DNA of 64,000 bases, from positions 62,001 to 126,000 of the forward strand of contig JASANC010000443.1 in NCBI GenBank assembly GCA_030248135.1, given 5' to 3'. This DNA comes from Theristus sp. LFF4_11 (lineage: Eukaryota; Nematoda; Chromadorea; Monhysterida; Xyalidae). This document shows positions 9,728 to 19,950 of the stretch, in pieces (the first letter of the stretch is position 1; each line of letters begins with the position of its first letter). Under the pieces are notes generated by a model. It did not search any database. It was not told the origin of the DNA and was given only the letters and a program-made list of their open reading frames with translations. The translations under genes were made by a program, and so were the position numbers.

Positions 9728-12700
9728 CCGCGCGTGCCTCATCGTCGTCGTGTATCATCCGAATCACGCGGAGTCGATCGTGATCAACCAGAATGCATGC
9801 CGTCTCGTTGTGCCGCTCGGGCGGACACGACGAGAACACCGTCAACAGGCGAGCGTCGTGCGCCAGCTGCAGTCACTGTGCTTGGAGTTGCTTGTGCTTG
9901 TCGCACCAACCAGCCAATCAGCGTGTTACATTTAAAATGCAGCCAATCATGACCTTGCTTTTTCTTCCCATTTCGTATTTACCGTTTCTGAACTTCATTT
10001 CTTGTTAATCAGTGGTGCCAATTGCCAAATTCAATGTGCTATCTGCTGTTGCAGCAACCAGCCAATCAGCGTCTTTGTCCACGTTCAAAATGCGCCAATC
10101 AATGGCGTTCAATAAGCGTTCTCAATCGGCACTACTGAGTGTCATTTTGCACATTCAAGCAGCCCGCACAACACCGGAGCCGAACCTGAAATCCGTGCCT
10201 CTTGAACTGATGTGCCCGAATCATGTGCGAGAAGTGATTGCTGTCGAGGAAGTCAACCAGCGCAGTCTTGTTGAAGCAGCGTGCCGAGCCGCGCATTCTG
10301 TTTGTCGAAAACCCGTGCGCATCCGCGTCGTCAGTTTCGTTATTTTCAGTTTCGCCGGTGCTGGCGGTGACACAGGTGGGCCTGCGAGGAAAAAAGTGCC
10401 ACCACGGCTTTTCGATGAAACCTACTACAGTCTATCTCGCTAATATATGCAACTAGCTGATTGGTTGGTCATAGCAATTCTCAGCGCTGATTGGTTAGTC
10501 ATGAGCAATTCTCAACGCTGATTGGTTGGTCATAAGCAATTCTCAGCGCTGATTGGTTGGTCAATATGTCATGTTGCATATAGTTTCCAGACGGATTGTA
10601 ATCTAATCAAACCAAATACAACCAGAATAGCAGTGGAACGTGAGTTTCGAAAGTTACGGCTGTAGACTCACGGCGTGTAGGTTTTTCTCATCAGTACAGC
10701 CCCCTACACGCTTCAAACTTACTAGTCAAACTTATTTTTGTCAGAATTAATGTGAAAAGACAACCACAAACAATGAACTGCAGCATATCAATTTAAATAA
10801 AATAAAAGAACAAAACAACTTAATTAGAACGAACTAATGTCAATTCATTGTGGATGGACTGATTTTTCAACCGAATCAAGGTGCCCGCAGGTTATCACCT
10901 CGATTTTAGACAGCTTACACCCTCGAGTGCGCTGTCAGGTGCAACAGGTGCACCTGTAAAAGACGTGATCCATGCCACGCAGGTTACGGCAGAGGCCCAT
11001 GGCGTCTTTGAGGTTGAAAAGATCAGACCAAAATAGTAGAGAGAGAAACGAACAATGTTCTCCGTATTAGAAAAATAAACAACTCAATACTGTAAAACTT
11101 AGTTAAGATGTGTTAAACACACTGAAACAAAAAATGCATAAAATTAACACAAGTATGAACAGTTGCAAGGGTAAAAACCACTCAAGCCAACGCAGGAACT
11201 CGTTTATTCAAATCAAACCAAATACAACCAGAATAGCGGTGGAACGTGAGTTTCGAAAGTTACGGCTGTAGACTCACGGCGTGTAGGTTTTTCTCATCAG
11301 TACAGCCCCCTACACGCTTCAATCTTACTAGTCAAACTTATTGCTGTCAGAAGTAATGTGAAAAACAACAACAAACAATGAACTGCAGCAAATCAATTTA
11401 AATGAAATAAAATAACAAAACAACTTAATTAAAACGAACTCAATAACATATCCAACTAGTATTAATATATCATATCGATATCCAACATATCCAATAACAG
11501 ATCCAATATCGCTGCGTCACGTTTGAGACGAACTTTCTATCAATGCGTGCATCAAGTCGTAGAACCAAAACAAAAGCTAATACTAATACAACCAACCAGC
11601 TCGGATCGTTCCACAGCAAATCCCACGCGAGGCCGAACAGTTCAATGTTCCGCTGGCTGTGCGTGACGTCATCGATCATTGTCGACGGCAGCTGGTTGAT
11701 TGCGTTCACGACGCCCACGAGACGGCCGGAATCGTCGAAACGACGCCAATTCGTCGGATGCGGAATGCCGCCGTGCGCGCAGAAAATCTGGCAGGTCGAC
11801 AGGGAAAAATGAGCAGGCAAGGGAACAATAAAAAAACACTGCAGTGCATAGAAACACCGCAAAAAGGCCCTCCAGGAAAAAAACAACTTGCTTGAAACGC
11901 ACAGGTGTCAAAATGAAAAGGCTTTGCTTAAAAAAAGCTTCAGTTTCTTGGAGAAATCCAATAAAACGGATCTGTCGGTTAATGCAATTACGTTTTTGCA
12001 ATTTGTTTCAATGTACGAGATGGGGGGAATGAGGAACGAATAAAAAGTTCTATTTTAGTCTCCACTAAACCAGACCCACTAACTTTGTTGTTGATGACGG
12101 CAGCCAACGGGAGCACGTTGAACGTTTCGTTTGCCTTTTTGTACACGAGTTTGCCCAATTCATCGCCAAACTTCTCATTGCATTCTCTGTGAATGATTGA
12201 GATAATTTATAGCACAAAAGCTCGTAAGACACAAAAACACACTGGAGCAGGCAACTTTTCAGTCGTATCGTAATACCTACCCTTCAGTGAACTAGCACTG
12301 CAAAAGGACACGGGTGCAATCGATGCAGCATAACCATACCCATACAACCAACTTTTTGAACGTCTGATGATTGACGACTGAGAGTTCATGGTTTCCGCGC
12401 AACAGAAACACACGATCGGGCGTGCACATCTTCTGCGCGAACAGATACGCAATCACCTGTGGAATACAAAAATCACTTTAAATGAATCAACAAAATCGAA
12501 CAGACAGCTGCGAATGAAACCAATTCTATTGCGTGGTGGCTGATTTGAAAAAGAATTTATGAATCACTTTATCCTAACAACAAACCGAGAATCGAACAGA
12601 AAGACAGCAGACCCGCGCTCCAAAAAAAGTCGCCGCAAAAAAACCGCGCACCTCAAAACCGTTCGGTCCCTTGTCGACGTAATCGCCAAGGAACAGCAGG

Positions 12701-15700
12701 CGGGCCGGACTGAATTTCGGCTGCAGCGGCCAGAGTCTCCGTTCGAATCGCATCAACTCGGCGTAGTTGCCGTGCAGGTCGCCGATCACGTGCACGGGCG
12801 CGCCAATGTCCACGCAACGCGCCTCGGCGCACAACACCGGCTGCACACAGTCGCACAGCTTCATGAACGCACTGGCCAGCTGCGCCATCGACAGCTGCAC
12901 AGCAACAAAAAGCAACTTTGGAAATTTGGCTGCTCTGCTTACAGCAACAAAAACACGTGGAAATTTGGCTGCTCTGCATATCAGCATGCGAGCGAGCGAT
13001 CATGTTCTAGCGGTGGTTGAAAAAGAAATCATCGCTCATGTGCAGAGTTAGCAGCTGCCGCCAACTTTTCGCGTTTCTTTATAAAAAATGCTTCCACTTT
13101 TGTCTGCCTGATTTGTAACGACAAAAAACACGATTCTGCTCTGTTGACTGAGCACTCACGGCGGCACTGCCGCACTTCCACGACATCGGCGGCTTTTGGT
13201 ACTGCTGGCGATCTTTCGTTGTGAGCGAATACGGACGCGCAAAGAAGTCCAGGCCACGCAGCATGGCGCTCGCGTGCGCAGTCGGCTAAAAATGGTGGAC
13301 AAAGAAAATTGGGAAAAATTCACCGACAATTTTTCAATTCAGAAAGTTACACTTCCACAGTACACCGATTCAAATAAACAAAACCTGTAAGAAATTTGAA
13401 GCGATAATTTTTCCAAGAACAGACCGCTTTATCGAGTTCGGGCTTGCACGCGGGAAAATGAATCGGTTGACTGCCGTCAGTGGCGGCCATTTCTGCTCTG
13501 GCGCTCAATGTTACTGTTGCTGCAATGGTAAGTTGAACGTGAAAACATATTGAACTGAGAACTGAACAAAGTTTCAACGACCACTGCCAACAATGCGTTG
13601 ACAGAAACATACGAGTAGGCGCGTCCAGAAGCAGTTCTTCAAAGAGCCGCTCGTTGCAGAACTTCAGCGAGTGGTGCGCCGTGGTGTAGCACGTTGATGA
13701 CGACGCTGTTGATGTGCTTGCCTGCTGCTGCTGCTGCAACACAAGCACTGTTGAGCAGTTTTTTCTCTTTTCTGAACCTCAAGGACTGGCTGCATTGAAA
13801 CAAGTGCACTAAAAAGGGTCTGCAGTATTTATGAACCTCAAGCAATTGCTGCGTTGAAACACGTGCACTGCAACATGTAAAGGATTGCAGTATAAGCCAC
13901 ACCAGCTAAGGACAGCCGATACGAGACTGCAGTGCACCACTGTCCGAACGAGCAGAGGTGGTCATCTGCAGCCTGACTGACGTGAATGGGCGCGTCACCT
14001 CTCAATCAGTCCTGGTTACCAACAACAAAACTCGCAACACAACCAATGAGCACGCCCCAAAACGCAACTGTAACACAAAGAACTCGCTCGACACCTTTAG
14101 CCCACGCTCAAGAAACGCACTTGGACATGCGTTCCAGTCGGTGCATCACCCGTTTTCAGCACAGTGAGCTGATTGTTGGCGTTGTTCGCGTCGACGTCCA
14201 TTTCCTCGATGTCGACCACACTGGACGTGCTCGCAGTGGATGGTGATATCTTCTTGGGCATGCACGATTCGTCCACTGGCGGCGTGTCCGGCTTGAGCAG
14301 ACGTTGAATGCTGAATTTGATCGAGTTTGCTTTTGAGTTTGGGCACCCATGCGCGATTGCCGATGATTTACAATTACCGTATTACCTCTAATAAACCCCC
14401 ATGGGGGTTTATTTCTTCAGCGACTTCTGGGGGTGGGGGTTTATTTTTGGGGGGGGTTTATTTTTGGGGGGGGGGTTTATTTGGAAACCATTTTTAGGGG
14501 TGGGCAAAATGGCAAAAATACCTTCCATGGCAGGAAGGAAGTCGCAGAAACTTCTGCTCTACATAGAAATTTCCTTTTACAACAGCCTTTTGTAATGAAA
14601 TTACCATTAACTCATCCATTTGGGGCCTTTGGTAGCACAATTTCATCATTTTCACTGCAACCAGCCACTGAATTCACTGTTTATGTGTATGTTTTTCTGG
14701 GTATGTGTTTCAAAAGGTTTAATACGGGGGGGTTATTTTGGGGGGGATTGTAAATGTGGGGGGGGGGGGGGTTGGTGTTGGGGGGGGGGGTGGTTTGGGG
14801 GGGGGTTTAATAGAGGTAATACGGTAGACTATGGGCGAAAGTTCCCAGGAAAAAGCACTTGCTCTAAAACTGATTAAGAAAATGGAATCGAATCACAATA
14901 AGCAGGACTTGCTTCTGAGACGCAGTTTTGACGTAATAAACTTTCTGACAAAAACGCCTTTTTTAAAACAGATCTAGACGCAACTAGTCAACACAATTTC
15001 CAAAATGACCATGTAAAAACTCTCACCGAATATCGACCGTTTTTAAAAACGGGTAGTCTGCTTGAGCGCGCAGAAACGAGGACGTGCCACGCAGCTTGAA
15101 CGTGCTGACAGCGTCGATCAGTTGATCCATGGTGAATGGCGTGTTCGCGTTGTACAGCCTGATCGCAGCGTGAAACTACTTTGGATTTTTAATCCTACCA
15201 AATACAACCAGAATAGCGGTGAAACGTGAGTTTTGAAAGTCACGGCTGCAGAATCATTATTTCTAAACCGAACCGGTATTTTTCATTGCAACATAAAAAC
15301 TCCAAAGAACGAACTTGATCATTTCGTCTCGTTTAACATCGCTCCGTCGAATATCAGATACCAGCGATCTGCAGCGATTCAGAAAAAATCAAAATCATCA
15401 AAAAAAGCAAAAGAGTAAAACAACCATCAATGAACAACAAGCCGAACTCGAATTCGTCTGGTGTCATCGCGCCGCCGGCGGCGAAATACCGAAACACGTA
15501 CTGCAGACGAAAGCTGCCATATTCACCGCCGTGTTTCACGTGCGGCTGAATGTTGCACATGCCCAGGAGCAGTTCCTTCACCGACAACCAACCCGTGCGA
15601 CTGACGTTGAACGACCTTTGTTTTAACCATTTAACCTTTTAACTTTAACCTTTTAACCTTTGTTTGTGCTTTGTTTTAACCAAGGACAACTTTATCCAGC

Positions 15701-17099
15701 TGTTGCATGGTTCCTTTTTTCAACTGGGCACACGGGTTTCATTCTTGGGTGGAATATTCACAGTCACACAAACGCTGCATTGGTGAATATTCAATTCTCG
15801 CAAGCTGATTGGTCAATAGAAGAGCCGACAACTAATCAGCGCGTCCGATTTAATGTCAAATGCATTTTCACAATTATGACAGAAAACAGCACGAAACTCA
15901 GCAAACGACATGATCTGCTGAACAAGCCACTGAAATGAAACTGACAACCAACCGAAACAATCGCCTCATGTCCGCGCCGTGTTGCAGCTGCTGTTTTGCC
16001 ATGAAATCAACAAACAGCGGATACGTCATGTTCGGACTGGGCCAGCACGTCGCTGTGTACTCGGCCAACAGACACTCGACCTCTAGAAAAATTTACGAAA
16101 TTTGCGAATAAAAAAAACTTCAAGGCCCCGCTGAGCTGAGATGACACTGAAAACCGCCGCTTTGCAACCACAAAATTGATATTGCAGACCAGTCCAGCCC
16201 GATTAACAACACAAAATTGGTATTGCAGACCCGTCCAGCCCGATAAACAACACTGGACAACGAACCATACGGATGAAAACCGGCGTGAAATTTGAATTTA
16301 TTCTGCGATTTGTCCAACGACTCGGAAATTTCGACCGACGACAACGGATGACGACAGGTGGCGTGCCACGTTGACGTGCTCGCTTTGCTGCTGCACAGAC
16401 CGCCGAATTGCAACTCATTCGCTTTCGGGTTCACTGGAATGTTTGACAAGACAAACTAGTAGTGACATAATCGGACAATTCGAAACCGGATGAACCTGTT
16501 TGTAAATTGTCCATTGGACATTGTCCCCAGACGAGGGCCAGGGCATTGGTCCATGGGACCGCGTCCATTCACCCTTATGCCAAATCACCAAAGTTTAGTA
16601 CCATCCGGGTCTCTGGAACCGGTGGAGGAAGTGCTGAAAAAATTAAATATCGCTCACTAACTAATCTGATACGCGGCGAATTCGAGACTCTTGTCTATAT
16701 AAGCCTGCTCCAGCACACGCTTCTCCACCAGCTCCCATGTGTTCGGTTCTGGAAGCTCGGGCTGCAAAAAACAAAAAACATTGCTTTTCAGTTTCGAAAC
16801 ATTCTGTTTTAAACGCTTCCAAACAGTTTACCATGACGTTTACGCCGGATCGGTTCATGTCGACGCGAACGTAGACGGAAAGCAGCAGCAGTTTCGTCAG
16901 CGGACAAACGTAGGTGTGCACGTGCACGGACTCGATCGCTGCTGGCGCGGTCACGCTGCGCAGCATCTGACAACGGACAACATTCACAATAAAGATACGA
17001 TGTCTAGATGAACCTACAATTGGTTACAGAAATAAAATCTATCAAGAAGTCTGCCGCAATTCTCACCACGTCCACCACGTTTATCTCTTTGCAAAACAT
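9681..17099 (-). CDS. PPP-family Ser/Thr protein phosphatase with EF-hand-like N-terminal region; C-terminus altered by transposon
   Basis: Read 3' to 5' on the plus strand. Catalytic exons: 12652-12894 (GDLHG; GDYVDKG), 12353-12456 (LLRGNHE), 12084-12186 (FNVLPLAAVI), 11597-11787 (HGGIP; LLWNDP), 10186-10381 (RGSARCFN; MIRAHQ), 9681-9866 (LLTVFSS; ACILVD). All PPP metal and catalytic motifs are present, so activity is likely. Upstream exons in compatible frame: 13160-13285, 13425-13519, ~13613-13733, ~14150-14320 (acidic linker), 15027-15158, ~15452-15610 (WLSVKELLLGMC...FRYF...DEFEF, a degenerate EF-hand), 15959-16082, 16281-16433, 16662-16761, 16832-16966, and about 17060-17099 with a candidate start ATG at 17097-17099. 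The intron 10382-11596 carries repeats. The last exon runs into the hAT-like element, which supplies the final 15 codons and the stop (9681-9683). The catalytic part is secure; joining all N-terminal exons to it is inference. Confidence 0.75.
10443..10580. repeat. Small inverted-ended repeat with four ~34-bp tandem units
   Basis: Four tandem units of about 34 bp each carry (A/C)GCTGATTGGTTRGTCAT followed by AGCAATTCTCA(G/A)CG. The block is bounded by inverted ATATGCAAC (about 10446) and GTTGCATAT (about 10573). It sits inside a phosphatase intron. The terminal sequence resembles the foldback at 54200-54320. Confidence 0.7.
10605..10836. repeat. Dispersed direct repeat, copy A
   Basis: About 232 bp repeated in the same orientation at 11211-11440 with over 90% identity by eye, plus a 5' fragment at 15191-15254. 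It starts AATCAAACCAAATACAACCAG. It contains a perfect 9-bp stem GCGTGTAGG/CCTACACGC (10673-10681 and 10703-10711) with a 21-nt loop; both arms are conserved in the second copy. No open frame. The pair flanks about 370 bp of unrelated AT-rich sequence, an LTR-like layout, but no TG..CA ends or target duplication are evident. Confidence 0.75.
11211..11440. repeat. Dispersed direct repeat, copy B
   Basis: Second copy of the repeat at 10605-10836, including the hairpin. Differences are scattered substitutions and 1-2 bp indels, concentrated in the A-rich 3' half. It lies in the same phosphatase intron. Confidence 0.75.
14375..14826. mobile_element. G-tract-rich foldback element, copy 1
   Basis: Begins TACCGTATTACC and ends GGTAATACGGTA, perfect 12-bp inverted termini. 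Inside the left end is the palindrome AAACCCCCATGGGGGTTTA. Both flanks of the core are runs of 4-12 G (14427-14480 and 14726-14806) separated by TTTATT-type spacers. The core (about 14525-14700) is shared, reverse-complemented, with the element at 37617-38065. There is no coding potential. It lies in an intron of the phosphatase N-terminal region. Confidence 0.85.
15191..15254. repeat. Fragment of the dispersed repeat seen at 10605 and 11211
   Basis: About 60 bp matching the 5' end of the 10605/11211 repeat (CCAAATACAACCAGAATAGC and the following GTGAGTTT-GAAAGT-ACGGCTG), diverging before the hairpin. This shows the family is dispersed rather than a single local duplication. Confidence 0.6.
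16505..16650 (+). repeat. Possible SINE-related fragment
   Basis: The stretch AAGTTTAGTACCATCCGGG followed by TCTCTGGAACCGG (about 16588-16622) resembles the 3' part of the SINE at 18011-18258 (GAGTTTGGTACCTTCGGG / TTTCCGGAACCGG) and runs into an A-rich tail. The upstream part differs from that SINE, so this may be another subfamily or a chimera. It lies in a phosphatase intron. Confidence 0.4.
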
Positions 17100-17553
17100 T
17101 TCATATTGCAGTCACAAAACACGGCAAGTTTACCAGAGCTACCAATCAGATTGGACACTGATGGCTTATAATAGGTGATTATTGGTACGGTGTGGACGGT
17201 GTGTAGCGCGAGAAATTTGAATTGAAGGATGAACGTCTAGACACCAAATTTTGTGTTAAATTTGACATGTGTTTTTCAAATTAATTAGTTCTTCATGTTA
17301 TTTTTTTATTCTTGTCCCTTGCACACACGATTGTAAAAAATCCGACATTCTTGAAACACACAACTCCTGGTCTACAACTGGTTTCGCCTTGATTGATAAG
17401 ACTTTGGAGTGCCTCATTTATTCGGCCACATTGAAATTCCTGTGATAATTGGAATTGCACACGTATTAAAAGCTATACGAATCCAATGCGTCTGGGGTTT
17501 CTCAAGAATAAACGTCGTAACTGAGGAGAGGACCACCAATCTCTTTTTCAACG

Positions 17554-17736
17554 TCAGAAAAGGTCAGCGTGGCAAACCTCAGTGATGACAAGTTCGACAA
17601 TTTCTCGACAGAGCGCTGTGCTTCTGCTCAGTCGCTTGTACGGCAATGTGCAACATGAAACCGCAGGGCTCGTGTTCAACTTGTGATTGATCACATAGAA
17701 GCGATCGTTTCGATGTAAAATGCAGATGATCTTCAT
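17554..17736 (-). other. Candidate upstream exon of unknown gene
   Basis: A minus-strand open frame starts MKIICILHRNDRFYVINHKL and ends ELVITE before a possible GT donor. A second frame over the same bases is also open (HEPCGFMLHIAVQATEQ). It lies between the candidate phosphatase start and the methyltransferase promoter. It could be a 5' exon of the phosphatase gene or chance; no family match is recognised. Confidence 0.25.
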
Positions 17737-18010
17737 CGTGACAGAATCGATTGAACTGAGATGGAATCGGGTCGACCGAGGCGAGTGCGACTCTGGCTCG
17801 GCTCCGGTACAGCAATGATGTAAGTGACGTTTATAACTGGTACGACGACTGGGGACTGGTACGACGGTACGTACGAGCGAAAGTTCACAGGTTACAGAAA
17901 TGGAATACCCTTTTTCGTTTCCAGGTATGTTTCTCGCTGACCGATTTTATCATCCAGCGAGATCTAAAAATCAAATCGACATTATGAAAAAAAATAAGAG
18001 AAAATGTTGC

Positions 18011-18258
18011 GTCCGTGGCGTAGTGGTAGAACTTCGGCCTACAGTTCTGTAGGTACCGGGTTCGAACCTCGCTGTGGACAAGACATACTCGTGGAAAATT
18101 AGAGTGACCAACGAACATCTAATGGTCTATTCCCTCCTGAGCCGAGGGAAAAATTGGGCTCGGGGCAGTATTGCCCGTCTCCGCCGGAGTTTGGTACCTG
18201 GTACCTTCGGGTTTCCGGAACCGGCGCGCGTATAATTAAAAAAAAAAAAAAAAAAAAA
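18011..18258 (+). mobile_element. tRNA-derived SINE, copy 1
   Basis: The first 70 nt (18011-18080) read as a tRNA-like head: an acceptor stem GTCCGTG...TGTGGAC, an A box (TGGCGTAGTGGTAGAAC), a degenerate anticodon arm with a 6-nt loop, and a B box GGGTTCGAACCTC. A 160-nt unrelated body follows and ends in an A tail of about 20 nt (to 18258). The misformed anticodon arm and A tail show a retroposed SINE, not a functional tRNA gene. It lies about 260 bp upstream of the methyltransferase start. Confidence 0.85.
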
Positions 18259-18521
18259 CTGTTTTAACTCAATGAACACCTAGTTTGAGACGTGCCAAAA
18301 AATCACCTTTTCTATCAGGGTAAGCTGCATTGATTCGCGTCAGACAAGGAGCGAGCGGATCTGGGGAAATGGAACAACAAACAAAACGTGCTCGCAACGC
18401 AAATCAAGTCCGCTTCTCAACTCAATCTCAAGGCAAGTAAGTCAGGCGCTCCAGCTGAGCAGCAAGCACTTTATCCCGGTGCAGCCTCACCCGAGTGCAC
18501 CAGCCGAGAGGCGAGAACAGA

Positions 18522-19605
18522 ATGGCATTAGCAATTTACCAGCCGAATGCGGTGATCGGTGACTTCAAGGAGACGAAACGAACGTTTGTGCTCGAGGGTG
18601 CTGCAATGACACGCCCGATCAACATCACCGTGCAACAAAACTGGGACTCGATCGGAGTCGCTGGCGTCGTCTGGGAAGCGGTCGGCATCTTTCTCGTTTC
18701 GTTTTATCCATTTCCATTTTTTGAAAGATTTTTTGCACTTTTCAGGCAGTGGTACTGGCTACGTTTCTCCTTCGTGGCGGTTTTGTGGAGAACAAACGCG
18801 TTTTGGAGCTTGGTGCGGGAACTGGTGTTCCGTCGATAGCCGCTGCTCATGCTGGTCTGGCACTGACGCCTTTTTTTACCATGGAAATTGAATCAATTGA
18901 ACAATGTGCTTCGGTGCTCGTATATTTTTTTGCATTTTTTTCGCGCGCCGGTTCCGAAAACCCTAAGGTACCAAACTCCGGCGGAAACGGGCAATACTGT
19001 CCCGAGCCCAATTTACCCTCGGCTCTGGAGGGAGTAGACCATTAGATGTTGTTGGTCACTTCAGTTTCTCCATTGTGTGTCTTGTCCGCAGCGAGGTTCG
19101 AACTTTCCACCTACAGAACGGTAGGCGAACGCCCTACACCTGCGCTACAGACGCGACAGACGAATTTGTTTTTTTTGTGAACTACAAACAACCAAAAACG
19201 TTTACAGGTGCGTCAAAAGTGCTTGCGACCGATATTGGGCCCGTTTTATCACAGTTGAAACAAAACATTCTCAACAACATGCCACCGGGAAAACAAAACA
19301 TAATTGAAATAAGCGAACTCGATTGGATGAAACTGTCCGATTCAAAAGTTTTCGGCGACGATTTCGACCTGGTTATTGGTGCAGACTTGGTCTACGACAA
19401 GGAACGTTTTGATCCATTGAGGCGTGTGCTCTGTCATTTTGATAAAGCTCAAATTATTCTGGCTGCCAAAATTCGATACCCGAAAGATTCTGATTTTTTC
19501 TCGTTGCTCAATAATGACTTTCGCGTGGACGTGTTGCATCGAGATGACTTAAGCGATGTTATAGTTTATCGACTGGAACGATTTGGCCGTTCCGAAGAAC
19601 TGTAA
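18522..19605 (+). CDS. METTL21-type lysine methyltransferase (Methyltransf_16)
   Basis: Three exons: 18522-~18677, 18746-~18854 and 19208-19605. The product is about 220 residues, the family's usual length. Motifs in order: QNWDSIGVAGVVWEA (the family's region before motif I), the SAM-binding glycine loop VLELGAGTGVPSI, motif II GASKVLATD at the start of exon 3, and DFDLVIGADLVYD, the family signature before the substrate pocket. Members methylate lysines of chaperones, elongation factors or valosin-containing protein; the exact member cannot be fixed here. The start ATG at 18522 precedes the conserved N-terminus. Intron 2 contains a reverse-oriented SINE. An AATAAA follows 12 bp after the stop, with ARL6 346 bp downstream on the same strand. 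Confidence 0.87.
18925..19157 (-). mobile_element. tRNA-derived SINE, copy 2, inside a methyltransferase intron
   Basis: Reverse-oriented copy of the 18011-18258 SINE. On the minus strand it shows a tRNA-like head with anticodon arm CCTAC-CGTTCT-GTAGG and B box AGTTCGAACCTC, then the same body (GAGGGTAAATTGGGCTCGGG, GGAGTTTGGTACCTTAGGG) and an A-rich tail toward 18925. The tRNA head is better formed in places than in copy 1. It occupies most of intron 2 of the methyltransferase gene. Confidence 0.82.
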
Positions 19606-19616
19606 TGTGATCTGAT

Positions 19617-19622
19617 AATAAA
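19617..19622 (+). terminator. Polyadenylation signal AATAAA of the methyltransferase gene
   Basis: AATAAA lies 12 bp after the TAA stop and is followed by a T-rich stretch. It is well placed as the cleavage/polyadenylation signal. Confidence 0.55.
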
Positions 19623-19950
19623 ATTGTTGCTTTTTATAAATTGCTTTGCACACTCATGAAACGTTTTTCTCCAATTAAAAACACGGCAGGAATTTGTCAG
19701 CACATTCCACATTGTTACACTGTATTATTAATAGTTACTCTTCCAGACGCTAGCTTGATAGGTTCATTATTATCAGCACTCAACTCCTTCGTGTTCCCAT
19801 GGCAACGAGTGGTGGTCTGGCTAGACTGCTGGGTGTTAGTTGAACTTTAAGCTTTTCCCTCTTATCTCGTCGCGTCGTCTGAAAGCGATGGCGTGGGGTG
19901 TGAAATATGTGAATTTTCTCACAAAATTTTGATTTTATTGACCAATCAAC

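Noticed and set aside
9750..9935. Plus-strand open frame reading VVVYHPNHAESIVINQNACRL, which looks protein-like
   Set aside because: It is the antisense of the phosphatase last exon (LLTVFSS...CILVD on the minus strand), which matches a known family in order with its neighbours.
10012..10443. 143-residue plus-strand open frame with plausible composition
   Set aside because: It is antisense to the phosphatase exon 10186-10381 (RGSARCFN...MIRAHQ).
10605..11440. Complete LTR retrotransposon
   Set aside because: The interior is only about 370 bp with no gag or pol, and TG..CA termini and target duplications were not found.
18011..18080. Apparent tRNA gene
   Set aside because: The anticodon arm is malformed (6-nt loop), it is joined to a repeated body and A tail, and a second copy exists at 18925-19157; it is a SINE head.
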